A stretch of 36,788 nucleotides of DNA from Clostridia bacterium (GTDB lineage Bacteria > Bacillota > Clostridia > Oscillospirales > CAG-272), in contig JAFXHH010000020.1 in NCBI GenBank assembly GCA_017536475.1, positions 1 through 36,788 of the forward strand, in the 5' to 3' direction. The translations under genes were made by a program, and so were the position numbers. Shown piece after piece: positions 22,707-31,931 of this stretch (the stretch's first letter is position 1; each line of letters starts with the position of its first letter). The notes under the pieces were generated by a model that did no database searches, was not told where the DNA came from, and worked only from the letters and a program-made list of their open reading frames with translations.

Positions 22707-24035
22707 TCACTCAAACAACGCGTCGACAAACTGCTTTGCGTCAAATTCCTGCATATCGTCGATCTTCTCGCCGACACCGATGAATTTGACGGGGATACCG
22801 AGCTCGCGCTTGATCGAGATGACGATACCGCCCTTTGCGGTTCCGTCGAGCTTATTGAGGGTAATACCCGTGATGTTTGCCGCCTTGCTGAACTCCTTTG
22901 CCTGAATGATCGCATTCTGACCCGTGGTCGCATCAAGAACGAGAAGGTTCTCGCGGGACGCGTCGGGCAGCTCGCGGTCGATAACGCGGTTGATCTTCGC
23001 AAGCTCGTTCATAAGGTTTGTCTTGTTGTGAAGTCTGCCTGCGGTATCTATGATGAGCACGTCGGCTTCCTTTTTCTTGGCGTAATTGATCGCGTCAAAA
23101 ACTACTGCCGCGGGGTCACTTCCCTCGCTCTGCTTAACGAGATCGACCTTGGCTCTGTTACACCAGACCTCAAGCTGATCTATCGCCGCGGCTCTGAAGG
23201 TATCTGCCGCCGCAACTACGACCTTTTTACCTGCAAGGCGCAGTCTCTTGGATATTTTACCGATAGAGGTAGTCTTACCCGCGCCGTTGACTCCGATAAC
23301 GAGCACGACTGACGGAGAGGTCTCGAGCTTGAGGGGCTGATGCTCGCCGATCATATCGCCGAGGATCTCCTTGAGGGTGTCAAGCACCTGATCCTTTTCC
23401 TTGAGTCTGCCGTCCTTGATCCTGTCGCGGAGCTCCTCGATGATCTCCTCTGTCGCTCCGACTCCAACATCTGCCATGATCAAGAGCTCCTCGAGCTCCT
23501 CAAGCAGATCCTCGTCAACTCTGACGAAGTTCTTGAGCAGATCGTTGACCGATCCGAAAAGTGCTTTTTTGGTTTTGGAAAGTCCGTTTTTGAGCTTTTC
23601 CCAGAAGGACTCCTTTTCCTCGGTTTCCTCTTCGTCTTCGGTATCCTCAATAGCTTCCTCATTCACCGTTTCATCGGCAGCCTCGGACTCGTCAGAGGTC
23701 TCTTCATCCTCTATCTCGGGATCGTCACCCATCATACCCTCAAAGTCGATAAAATCGCCGTCGTAATCAAGGGGCGTGACGTTTTCGTACTCCTGCTTAT
23801 GCTCTTCCTCGAACTTTTCAGCCGCCGCGATCTCTTCTTCGGTCAGCTCGTCTTCGTCGTCCATAAGAGAATCGATATCTATAGGCTCTGCGTCCTTATC
23901 GTGCATCAGAGAATCTATATCAATCGGCTCCTCCTGCTCGGCTTCTTCTTTATCGAGGGCTTCGTTCTCGCGGATCTCCTCGTCTTCCTTTTTATTCTTA
24001 TCCTTTTTGCCGAAAAGCTTATTCAAAAATGCCAT
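22707..24035 (-). CDS. ftsY: Signal recognition particle receptor FtsY
   Basis: The 442-residue SRP GTPase receptor docks ribosome-SRP complexes at the membrane. It has an N-terminal acidic A domain (about 1-140), an N domain (about 145-225) and a G domain (about 240-442). GTPase motifs are GVNGAGKTT (248-256), DTFRAAA, DTAGR (330-334) and NKLDGTAKGG (394-403), ending with GVGEKIDDMQEFD. EPIDIDSLM occurs twice, 14 residues apart (36-44 and 50-58), within the acidic arm. ATG 24035 overlaps the smc stop by 17 nt; ATG 24047 in the same frame is an alternative. RBS is weak, so coupling to smc is likely. Confidence 0.95.
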   Translation of the reverse strand: MAFLNKLFGKKDKNKKEDEEIRENEALDKEEAEQEEPIDIDSLMHDKDAEPIDIDSLMDDEDELTEEEIAAAEKFEEEHKQEYENVTPLDYDGDFIDFEGMMGDDPEIEDEETSDESEAADETVNEEAIEDTEDEEETEEKESFWEKLKNGLSKTKKALFGSVNDLLKNFVRVDEDLLEELEELLIMADVGVGATEEIIEELRDRIKDGRLKEKDQVLDTLKEILGDMIGEHQPLKLETSPSVVLVIGVNGAGKTTSIGKISKRLRLAGKKVVVAAADTFRAAAIDQLEVWCNRAKVDLVKQSEGSDPAAVVFDAINYAKKKEADVLIIDTAGRLHNKTNLMNELAKINRVIDRELPDASRENLLVLDATTGQNAIIQAKEFSKAANITGITLNKLDGTAKGGIVISIKRELGIPVKFIGVGEKIDDMQEFDAKQFVDALFE

Positions 24036-27000
24036 TCCATTCACCATCTTTCTTCTTCTCAACGTCCTTGACGTCAAGCGTGAGTATCTTGGATATACCG
24101 TGCTCGGGCATCGTTACGCCGTAAAGTCTGGTCGCCGCCGCCATAGTGCCTCGGCGGTGTGTGATCATAATAAACTGCGTACCGTCGGAATATCTCTTTA
24201 TGTATTGCGCCAAACGCTCTACGTTGACCTCGTCCAGCGCCGCCTCGATCTCGTCGAGAATACAGAAGGGCGTGGGGTTGACCTTTAGCGTTGCAAAGAA
24301 GAGCGCGACTCCGATAAACGCCTGCTCTCCACCCGAAAGCTGCATCAAATTCTTGATGATCTTTCCGGGAGGTGCCGCCTTGATCTCGATTCCACTCTCG
24401 AGCACGTTTTCGGGATCGGTGAGGTATATCTCGGCAGATCCGCCGCCGAACAGCTCGGAGAAGGTCTTGCCGAAGTTCTCGTTGATCTGGTCAAACGCGG
24501 TGACAAAGGCGGTCTTCATTTCCTTTTCGAGCTTGGTGATGATTCCGATAAGCTCTTCCTTGGATTTTTCAAGATCCTTTATCTGCTCACTCATATAGTC
24601 GTAACGCGCCTTGAGCTCCTTATACTTATTGACAGCGTCGAGGTCCACGCTACCGATATGACGGAGCTTGTTCTGGCACTCGATCTGCGTCTTGGCGTAT
24701 TCGGGGCGGTTTTCCGCGGTTACTGCGGGATAGTTAAGCGCGACCGCGTCGGCTCTCGTCAGCTCGTAGTCGTCCCAGAGCTTGCCTGCGACCTTGTCGT
24801 ATTTGTCCTGAAGTCCCTCGAGTTTTGCCTGATTGGTCGTATGAACGCGGAAGATGAGCTCCTTTTCTGCCATCTTATCGCGCATCATAGTGTTGATCTC
24901 GTTGAGCTTCTTTTCAAATTCGAGGTTGCCCTCCTCGACCTCGGCACGCTTTGCGTTAAGCATATCGAGCTCGGACTGGCACTCGGTATATTTCTTGCGG
25001 TTTTCGGTCTGCGCGACCGTGAGGTTGTTGATCTGTGCGCGGTAGCTTTCGATTCGATCGTTTGCCGCCCTCATATCCTCCTCGCACACGCGTATTCTCT
25101 CGAGAGATACCTCAAGCAGCGCCTTTGCCGTTTCGATATCCTTTTGGATCTCGCTTATGCGAATGACGTTGGCGGTCCTTTCGTCCTCGAGCGCCTTGAG
25201 TCTGTCCTCCGCGTCGACCTTTTCGTTGTGCTTTGCCAAACGGACTGCGGTGAACTCCTCGACTCGCTTATTCTGCGCCTCCTCTTCTCTCTTGAGTGCC
25301 GCGAGGTCGTCCTCGTATCGCTCGCTCATTCTGACTATCTGCTCGTAATCGGCGTTGAGCTTTTCAAGCAGAGATCTATTCGATTCATACTGACCCGTAA
25401 GCTTTTCAAGTCCCTGCATCTCGGTGTTTTTGAGCACGTTGATGAGGTCCTTGCGGTCTGCAAGGTCGGTACGACGGTCGGTAAGGTCGGTGAGTCTTTC
25501 TTTGAGTTCTGCCGCCTCATCCTGAAGCTTCTTGAGCTTCTTTTCGAGCTCCTCGGACTCGCTCTTGAGCCTCTTGATCTCGTCGGCTCTCGACAAAATT
25601 CCTCCGCCCTGCTTTACGGAACCGCCCGTGAACGATCCACCGGCATTTATCTGCTGACCGTCCAGGGTAACGACTCTGACCTTATAGTTAAGCCTTTTTG
25701 CCATTACGGTGGCGTTGTCTATGCTATCAAACACCAGCGTTCTGCCGAGCAGCGAGCTGATAACGTTTCTGAACTTATCCTCGCCCCCGCAAAGCTCGTC
25801 GGCTCTGCCGATATAGCCCGCAAAACCGCGTGCGTCGCGCATTTCGGGAGTTTCGGTCTGCGGTCTCATTGAGGTCAGAGGGAAAAATGTAGCTCTTCCC
25901 GCTTCTCCGCGCTTGAGGGCAAACATTGCCGCCTTTGCGGTCTCCTCGTCCTCAACGACGATGTTCTGAAGGTTCATTCCAAGCGCAGTTTCAACCGCGG
26001 TAACGTACTTTGTATCGACGGTTATGACCTTGGAAAGCGGACCGAAGATCTTTCCGCAGGGCGCACCGTTTCGGTCTGTGATCTTGCCCGCGCTGTAGCT
26101 GTTCATTACGAAGCGGACGGAATTATTATACCCCTCAAACTGCTCCTCCATCGCCTTCATGGTCTTTATTCTTTGAAGGATCGATTCAAGTCGGAGCTTT
26201 TTGTTGTTTATCTCCTCGTATTTTTCGCCGAGGTCGGAATTAAGGTCTGTAAGCTGACGGTCGAGCGTTTCATTCTCCTCGTCGATCTCCGCGATCGCGT
26301 CGGCATACTCGTCGACGGTCTTTTGCTTGGAGGCAATAGCCTTTTCGAGCTTTGCAGACTCCTCTCCGTAGCGCTCTATATCGCCGAGTATGTCGGCGTT
26401 TCGGTCGCTTCCGCTTTCACGTGAGTTTTCAAGGACAGATATACGGACCTTGATATCGACTGCAGCCTCCTCGGCGCTCTTGATGTCCGCAAATGCGGTA
26501 TCTATCGCCTTGTCCAAGCGGTCGATGTTGCACTTTTCGTCGAAGATGCTATCTTCGATGCTCTCGGCTCTCTCGTGCGCCTCGGACAAGGTCGTCTCAA
26601 GCGCCGCGATCTTCTCGCGGTGGGCATCCGACTTTATCTTTTCTTCCGCTAAATTGTTTTTAGCAGAGGTGACCGACTGCTTTGCAGTCTCGATAAGCTC
26701 GTCTGTGTGCTTTATAGTGGTGTCGTTGACTCTGAATTCGCTGTCGAGTCTGAACACTTCACTCGTCTGCTCTTTTATAAGATTGAGAAGCTGGGAGTGC
26801 GCGATCTTACCGTTCTGCGAAGCCTCGTAGAGCTTGGCATTTCTCGCGTCGAGCGACTGCATCGAGTCCTCTGCGTTCTTCAGATCAAACTCGGAGCGAC
26901 GGAGCGCCTCCTCTGCCGCGCTTATATCGGCACGGTATTTTTCGGTATCAAAGAGCCAGAGGCTGACGTCGACCTTCTTCTTGATCTCCATAAGCTCGAT

Positions 27001-27669
27001 AGCCTTTTTCGCTTTTTCGGACTCCTTTTCAAGCGGTCCGACCTGCGCGGCGACCTCGGCAAACACGTCGTTTATTCTGACCATATTGTCTTCGGTCTGC
27101 TTGAGCTTACGCTCTGCCTCGCTCTTTTTGTGTCTGAACTTGGCTATTCCCGACGCGTCCTCGAAGATATCTCGTCTTTCCTCACTCTTTTTCGACACCA
27201 TATCGGCAATTCGGCCCTGTCCGATGATCGAATAGCCGTCTCGTCCGATACCCGTGTTCAAAAAGAGCTCGTAAATGTCACGCAGTCTGACTGCGCGGCG
27301 GTTTATGTAATATTCACTTTCGCCTGCGCGGAAATAACGTCTGGTGACGGTCACCTCGTCGTAGGGACACTCAAGTCTGGTGCCAACGGTGTTATCGAAG
27401 GTAACCGATACCTCGGCATATCCCATCGGCTTACGGCTGTCCGCACCGCCAAAGATGACGTCCTCCATTTTCGTTCCTCGGAGAGTTTTTGAGGATATCT
27501 CGCCGAGAACCCAACGCATAGCGTCAGCTATATTTGATTTTCCGCTTCCGTTAGGTCCTACGATGACCGTAACGCCTGTTCCCGAGTCCTCGCTCGATGA
27601 ATCGAAGACGAGCTTTGTCTTGTCGGGAAAGGATTTGAATCCCTGCATTTCTATTGACTTAAGATACAA
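24019..27669 (-). CDS. smc: Chromosome partition protein SMC
   Basis: The 1216-residue SMC protein condenses chromosomes as a ring with ScpA and ScpB. Walker A is GPNGSGKS (38-45), long coiled coils flank a hinge (about 500-680, GPLSKVITVDTKYV), and the C-terminal head has the ABC signature LSGGEQ (1111-1116) and Walker B CILDEIEAALDE (1136-1147). The signature LSGGEQAF differs slightly from the usual LSGGEKAL. The start codon is TTG 27669, with GGAGG 6 nt upstream. The smc-ftsY order with a short overlap matches Bacillus and Clostridia. Confidence 0.96.
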   Translation of the reverse strand: MYLKSIEMQGFKSFPDKTKLVFDSSSEDSGTGVTVIVGPNGSGKSNIADAMRWVLGEISSKTLRGTKMEDVIFGGADSRKPMGYAEVSVTFDNTVGTRLECPYDEVTVTRRYFRAGESEYYINRRAVRLRDIYELFLNTGIGRDGYSIIGQGRIADMVSKKSEERRDIFEDASGIAKFRHKKSEAERKLKQTEDNMVRINDVFAEVAAQVGPLEKESEKAKKAIELMEIKKKVDVSLWLFDTEKYRADISAAEEALRRSEFDLKNAEDSMQSLDARNAKLYEASQNGKIAHSQLLNLIKEQTSEVFRLDSEFRVNDTTIKHTDELIETAKQSVTSAKNNLAEEKIKSDAHREKIAALETTLSEAHERAESIEDSIFDEKCNIDRLDKAIDTAFADIKSAEEAAVDIKVRISVLENSRESGSDRNADILGDIERYGEESAKLEKAIASKQKTVDEYADAIAEIDEENETLDRQLTDLNSDLGEKYEEINNKKLRLESILQRIKTMKAMEEQFEGYNNSVRFVMNSYSAGKITDRNGAPCGKIFGPLSKVITVDTKYVTAVETALGMNLQNIVVEDEETAKAAMFALKRGEAGRATFFPLTSMRPQTETPEMRDARGFAGYIGRADELCGGEDKFRNVISSLLGRTLVFDSIDNATVMAKRLNYKVRVVTLDGQQINAGGSFTGGSVKQGGGILSRADEIKRLKSESEELEKKLKKLQDEAAELKERLTDLTDRRTDLADRKDLINVLKNTEMQGLEKLTGQYESNRSLLEKLNADYEQIVRMSERYEDDLAALKREEEAQNKRVEEFTAVRLAKHNEKVDAEDRLKALEDERTANVIRISEIQKDIETAKALLEVSLERIRVCEEDMRAANDRIESYRAQINNLTVAQTENRKKYTECQSELDMLNAKRAEVEEGNLEFEKKLNEINTMMRDKMAEKELIFRVHTTNQAKLEGLQDKYDKVAGKLWDDYELTRADAVALNYPAVTAENRPEYAKTQIECQNKLRHIGSVDLDAVNKYKELKARYDYMSEQIKDLEKSKEELIGIITKLEKEMKTAFVTAFDQINENFGKTFSELFGGGSAEIYLTDPENVLESGIEIKAAPPGKIIKNLMQLSGGEQAFIGVALFFATLKVNPTPFCILDEIEAALDEVNVERLAQYIKRYSDGTQFIMITHRRGTMAAATRLYGVTMPEHGISKILTLDVKDVEKKKDGEWNGIFE

Positions 27670-27687
27670 AATATACCTCCGTCTGCT

Positions 27688-28725
27688 TTATTCTGTCAGT
27701 GCCAGCGTGATGCTTGGCACGTTTTTCTCTCTGATCGTGATTTTTTTTGGTTTAAATTCCTCAAAAAGTCGCTTTTTATTTCGGCTGTTTTGCCCTATCG
27801 ACTTTGAAAGCTCGCCTATCGGGACGGAAAACTCAAGCGTTTTTCCCTGCACACCGTTCGCTTCTGCCAACGTCTTGACAAGCTCGCGCATGATATCATA
27901 GCAAAGCTCGCCCTCGACGAGTTCTCCGAGAGCCGCGTGATTTGCACCGCCCTTGACCTGCGTTTCGTCACTGAGGTTGTCCGACGCGCAAAGTCCGATG
28001 CGGATACACTCGACGTCGTGCTCTTTGAACACCTTTAATACCTCTTTTGAGCGAAATATGGCATCGTCAAGCTCGAGCATATTGTATTCGCCTCTGTCTG
28101 TCATATTTGCAAGCTCGGTGCCGAAAAACGTGACCGTGGGGTAAATTCTTGCTCCGACAGCGCCAAGATCGCAGATCTTTTTCGCAGTCGCTATCTCTTT
28201 TTCGAGCGTTGAGCCGGGCAACCCTATCATCATCTGACCGATGAGCTCGTAGCCCGTGCTCTTTATCATTTTGCACGCTTCCTCGGCTTGCTTTGCCGTA
28301 TGTCCTCGGTTTGAGAGCTTCAAGACCTCGTCGTCCATGCTTTGCAGTCCGAGCTCGACGGTCTTGACCGAATATTTTGACAGGATCGCCATTATATCGC
28401 CGTCAATATAGTCGGGACGAGTCGACATTCTGATACCACTTATTTTTGCTCTGCCGTCTTCCTTTCGTCGAACGTAGCTCTCGGCAAGATCGAGCAGATA
28501 TATCATCAATTCGCGGTCGATGCCCGTGAACGAACCGCCGAAATAGGCGATCTCGACCTCGGCGGTCGGGTCAAGCGTATCAAGTGCCGCTTCGATCTCC
28601 CCTATCACGTCCTCACGGTCGAATCTTTGCTTTCCCGAGATCGAGCGCTGATTGCAAAATACGCACATATTCGGGCATCCAAGGTGAGGAATGAAGATCG
28701 GGATGTTTTTACGCTTAATTTTCAT
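27688..28725 (-). CDS. Radical SAM protein (Elp3-like)
   Basis: The 345-residue protein has CPNMCVFC (C17, C21, C24; CX3CX2C) binding the 4Fe-4S cluster that cleaves S-adenosylmethionine. YFGGSFTGID, IRMSTRPDYID, VELGLQSMDDEVL and MMIGLPGST are the middle motifs of the Elp3/HemN-like radical SAM group. There is no acetyltransferase domain, so it is not a full Elp3. Such proteins often sit between rnc and smc in Clostridia; a tRNA-modification role is possible but not shown. Its start overlaps the rnc stop by 11 nt. Confidence 0.88.
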   Translation of the reverse strand: MKIKRKNIPIFIPHLGCPNMCVFCNQRSISGKQRFDREDVIGEIEAALDTLDPTAEVEIAYFGGSFTGIDRELMIYLLDLAESYVRRKEDGRAKISGIRMSTRPDYIDGDIMAILSKYSVKTVELGLQSMDDEVLKLSNRGHTAKQAEEACKMIKSTGYELIGQMMIGLPGSTLEKEIATAKKICDLGAVGARIYPTVTFFGTELANMTDRGEYNMLELDDAIFRSKEVLKVFKEHDVECIRIGLCASDNLSDETQVKGGANHAALGELVEGELCYDIMRELVKTLAEANGVQGKTLEFSVPIGELSKSIGQNSRNKKRLFEEFKPKKITIREKNVPSITLALTE

Positions 28726-29452
28726 TTTCGTTCGGGATAACGCTGAAGAGCTTGAGCGCCTCCATAGCAGCGTTCTGCTCTGCCTCGCGCTTGCTTCTGC
28801 CCTCTCCGCGACCGATAACGTTGGAATTAAGATGCGCTTCTACGCGGAAGGTCTTCATGTGGTCGGGGCCACTCTGACCAACGACGATATACTCGAGGAA
28901 ATCCCCCTCTGCCTGCTGAACGAACTGCTGAAGCAGGCTCTTGGGATCACCGCCAAAGCCCTTGCTCTTTCCGATGTTTTCTATCTCGGCGCAGATGAAA
29001 GGAAGCAGAAATTTCTTGACGGTCTCCATTCCGCGCTCGCCTGCGTCTATATATATTGCCGCAAGCAGAGCCTCAAACGCGTCTGCAAGTATGCTCTTAC
29101 GGCTTCTTCCGTTGTTTTTTTCTTCTCCTATTCCGAGAAGCAGATATTTTCCAAGCTCTATCTTCTCCGAATATCCTGCAAGTGCTCTTTCGCAGACCAC
29201 CTCGGCTCTCATTCTGGTCAGCTCTCCCTCGGGGCAGTCCTCAAACTTGCCGAAAAGGTAGTTGCTCGTTATGAGTGAGAGCACGCTGTCGCCGAGAAAT
29301 TCGAGTCTCTCGTTGCAATGCAGGTGATGATTTTTTAAGCCCGACTCGTTGGAATACGACGAGTGAGTCAGCGCACGCTCGAGCAGACTTCGGTTCTTAA
29401 ATTTGTAGCCTATCCTCGCTTCGAGGTGGGCGCGATCGGGACGGTCGTTCAT
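28715..29452 (-). CDS. rnc: Ribonuclease III
   Basis: The 245-residue protein has an endonuclease domain with NERLEFLGDSVL (47-58, catalytic E51 and D55) and DAFEALLAAIYIDAG (124-138, with D124 and E127), then a double-stranded RNA-binding domain (about 167-240) ending GEGRSKREAEQNAAMEAL. It processes rRNA precursors and double-stranded mRNA. AGGAGAGG lies about 5-8 nt before the ATG. It follows plsX by 45 nt with no acpP between. Confidence 0.96.
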   Translation of the reverse strand: MNDRPDRAHLEARIGYKFKNRSLLERALTHSSYSNESGLKNHHLHCNERLEFLGDSVLSLITSNYLFGKFEDCPEGELTRMRAEVVCERALAGYSEKIELGKYLLLGIGEEKNNGRSRKSILADAFEALLAAIYIDAGERGMETVKKFLLPFICAEIENIGKSKGFGGDPKSLLQQFVQQAEGDFLEYIVVGQSGPDHMKTFRVEAHLNSNVIGRGEGRSKREAEQNAAMEALKLFSVIPNENEN

Positions 29453-29497
29453 CGTAACCTCTCCTGTTTTCTTGTTTTTTGATTGACAAACAAATAA

Positions 29498-30553
29498 TTA
29501 CTCTGCCTTGGTCTCGCTCTCTACGGCTTTTTTCTCTGCCTCAAGCTTCTCCTCGGCGTATTTTGCCGCATCCGCAGCTATTATATCGACAACGTTCTTA
29601 TTTACACAGCTTACAGCCTGACGGATAGCATTCGTAAATGCCTTTGCGTTCGACGATCCGTGTGCCTTGATGACGGTCTTGGAAAGTCCGAGAATGGGCG
29701 CGCCGCCGTGCTCGGTGGAATCAAACTTTTTCCTGAAATTCTTAATTCGGTTGCGAATAAGCAGATACGCAAGCGGTCCGCCGATTCCGCTTTTGAAAAG
29801 TCCTTTGAGCTCTTTTGACATCAGCTTGCCCATTCCCTCTATGGCCTTGAGGGTCACGTTTCCTGTAAATCCGTCGGTCACTGCAACGTCACACGCGCCG
29901 AGAGCAAGTCCGTTTCCTTCGACGTTGCCGATGAAATTGATGTGCTTATTATCTTTGAGCTTTGCATACGCGGCTTGCTGAAGTTCGGTTCCCTTATGCT
30001 CCTCTGCTCCGTTGTTCAGAAGCGCCACACGGGGAGAATCTATTCCGTATATCGCCTTCATATACGCGCTTCTCATCATGGCAAAGCCGACCATATAGTC
30101 TTCATTGGGCTTTACACTAGCCCCTGAATCGATGAGCATGAAGGGAGCGCTCAGGGGCAATATCGCGCCGATACCTGCTCTCTGTATTCCCTTGACTCGC
30201 TTGACTATAAGCGTTGCTCCTGTGAAGAGTGCGCCCGTGTTTCCGCAGCTGACGAGGGCATCTCCCTCACCTGCTGCGAGCAGCTGAAGTCCAAGACCCA
30301 AGGACGAATTTTTCTTATCCTTCATTACCGCCATGGGATCGTCCTCCATAGTGAGAACGAGGTCGGTGTGCTTTATCTCGCAGCCCGAAAGATCGAGCTT
30401 GTGCTCGGCAGCGGTCTTTGAAATCACTGCCTCATCGCCGATAAGGATATACGTCACTCCCTCGGAATAGGGCTGCTTGAGCGCCTTATCTACACCGAGA
30501 AGCGTTTCGACGGGGGCATTATCCCCACTCATTACGTCAATTATTATCTTCAT
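29498..30553 (-). CDS. plsX: Phosphate acyltransferase PlsX
   Basis: The 351-residue enzyme makes acyl-phosphate from acyl-ACP for phospholipid synthesis, acting at the membrane surface. It shows KIIIDVMSGDNAP at the start, ALVSCGNTGALFTGATLIV (about 94-112), MLIDSGASVKPN and VAVTDGFTGNVTLKAIEG. ATG 30553 is chosen because AAAAGGA lies 8 nt upstream and it matches the family N-terminus. It overlaps the trmFO stop by 17 nt. The last ~25 residues are a Lys/Glu-rich tail beyond the fold. The usual fab and acpP genes are absent downstream. Confidence 0.95.
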   Translation of the reverse strand: MKIIIDVMSGDNAPVETLLGVDKALKQPYSEGVTYILIGDEAVISKTAAEHKLDLSGCEIKHTDLVLTMEDDPMAVMKDKKNSSLGLGLQLLAAGEGDALVSCGNTGALFTGATLIVKRVKGIQRAGIGAILPLSAPFMLIDSGASVKPNEDYMVGFAMMRSAYMKAIYGIDSPRVALLNNGAEEHKGTELQQAAYAKLKDNKHINFIGNVEGNGLALGACDVAVTDGFTGNVTLKAIEGMGKLMSKELKGLFKSGIGGPLAYLLIRNRIKNFRKKFDSTEHGGAPILGLSKTVIKAHGSSNAKAFTNAIRQAVSCVNKNVVDIIAADAAKYAEEKLEAEKKAVESETKAE

Positions 30554-31907
30554 TGTTTTGTCCTTTTTTTGTGCCAAGTCGCACACAGTATTCTTCAAGT
30601 GCTTCGAGCGCTCTTGCGGCAACGACTTCGTACTTTGCTATCTTGCCGCCCTTGACTCTCTTTTCAAGAGGCTCTACTATACCGAAGTTTGCATTCATAG
30701 GAACGAAATTTCCGCTGACGCTTCCCGTACTGATATAATGCGACATCGCGCCGATCATAGTCGTTCTCGGGAACACGACGCTATCTTCTCCAAGCGCTCT
30801 TGCCACCGCATTGATTCCTGCGACGAAGCCCGAGCCCGTCGATTCTATATATCCCTCGACTCCCGTCATCTGTCCTGCGAAAAAGATATTTTTATTGCTT
30901 CGCATAGAATAGTCGGCTTCGAGATATTTCGGCGAATCTATATAAGTATTTCTGTGCATAATGCCGTAACGCAGAAATTCCGCGTTTTCAAGTCCCGGTA
31001 TCATACCGAAAACTCTTTTCTGCTCGGGGAATGCGAGGTGGGTCTGAAATCCGACGAGATTATACATCGTGCCCTCGGTGTTCTCCTTGCGGAGCTGGAC
31101 CACCGCGTACGCTTCCTCACCCGTTCTCTTATCAACGAGACCTACGGGCTTGAGGGGTCCGTAGCGCAGCGTGTCGTATCCGCGCTTTGCCATTACCTCG
31201 ACGGGCATACAGCCCTCGAACACCTTGAGCTCCTTTTGCATCTCGCGGTCAAAATCCTTGATCTCGGCCTCTCTCGCGGTGATGAGCTCGGTATAAAACG
31301 CATCGTATTGCTCGCGCGTCATAGGGCAGTTGAGATAGTCCGCGTCTCCTTTATCGTAGCGCGACGCCGCGTAGACTATGTCCATATTCAAGCTCGACGC
31401 GTCAACGATCGGTGCAGCCGCATCGAAAAAGTGCAAACCCTCAAGACCGAGCGTTTTCTCGATATATTCCGCCATCGGCTCGCTTGTAAGCGGTCCCGTA
31501 GCGATAACGGTGATAACGCCGTCCTCTACCTCCGAGACCTCCTTTTCGACGATCTCGATATTTGGGTGATTCTTTATCTTATCGGTCACGTATTTTGAAA
31601 AAAGCTCTCTGTCCACCGCGAGCGCCGAGCCTGCGGGAACTCTCGTTGCATACGCTGCCTCCATAATGAGCGAATCAAGTCGGCAGAGCTCCTCTTTAAG
31701 AAGTCCTACGGCGTTGGTCACTCTGTCCGAGCGAAGCGAATTTGAGCAAACGAGCTCCGCAAAGCCCTCGTTGTGATGCGCGGGGGTATATTTTTGAGGC
31801 TTCATTTCAAAAAGTCTTACGTGCAGTCCCCTTTTGGCGATCTGCCAAGCCGCCTCGCAGCCTGCAAGTCCCGCGCCGTAGACGTGTATCGTTTTTGTAT
31901 TTTCCAT
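30537..31907 (-). CDS. trmFO: Methylenetetrahydrofolate--tRNA-(uracil-5-)-methyltransferase TrmFO
   Basis: The 456-residue flavoprotein makes m5U54 in the tRNA T loop, using methylene-THF as the methyl donor. It has the FAD Rossmann motif HVYGAGLAGCEAA (8-20), the TrmFO segment FAELVCSNSLRSD with catalytic-type C54, and the late FAGQMTGVEGYIES followed by GFVAGINAVA. The AGGA before ATG 31907 is a fair RBS. It sits 24 nt after topA, the same topA-trmFO order as in Bacillus. Confidence 0.95.
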   Translation of the reverse strand: MENTKTIHVYGAGLAGCEAAWQIAKRGLHVRLFEMKPQKYTPAHHNEGFAELVCSNSLRSDRVTNAVGLLKEELCRLDSLIMEAAYATRVPAGSALAVDRELFSKYVTDKIKNHPNIEIVEKEVSEVEDGVITVIATGPLTSEPMAEYIEKTLGLEGLHFFDAAAPIVDASSLNMDIVYAASRYDKGDADYLNCPMTREQYDAFYTELITAREAEIKDFDREMQKELKVFEGCMPVEVMAKRGYDTLRYGPLKPVGLVDKRTGEEAYAVVQLRKENTEGTMYNLVGFQTHLAFPEQKRVFGMIPGLENAEFLRYGIMHRNTYIDSPKYLEADYSMRSNKNIFFAGQMTGVEGYIESTGSGFVAGINAVARALGEDSVVFPRTTMIGAMSHYISTGSVSGNFVPMNANFGIVEPLEKRVKGGKIAKYEVVAARALEALEEYCVRLGTKKGQNNEDNN

Positions 31908-31931
31908 TATTTATCCTGAATCAAGATCAAA

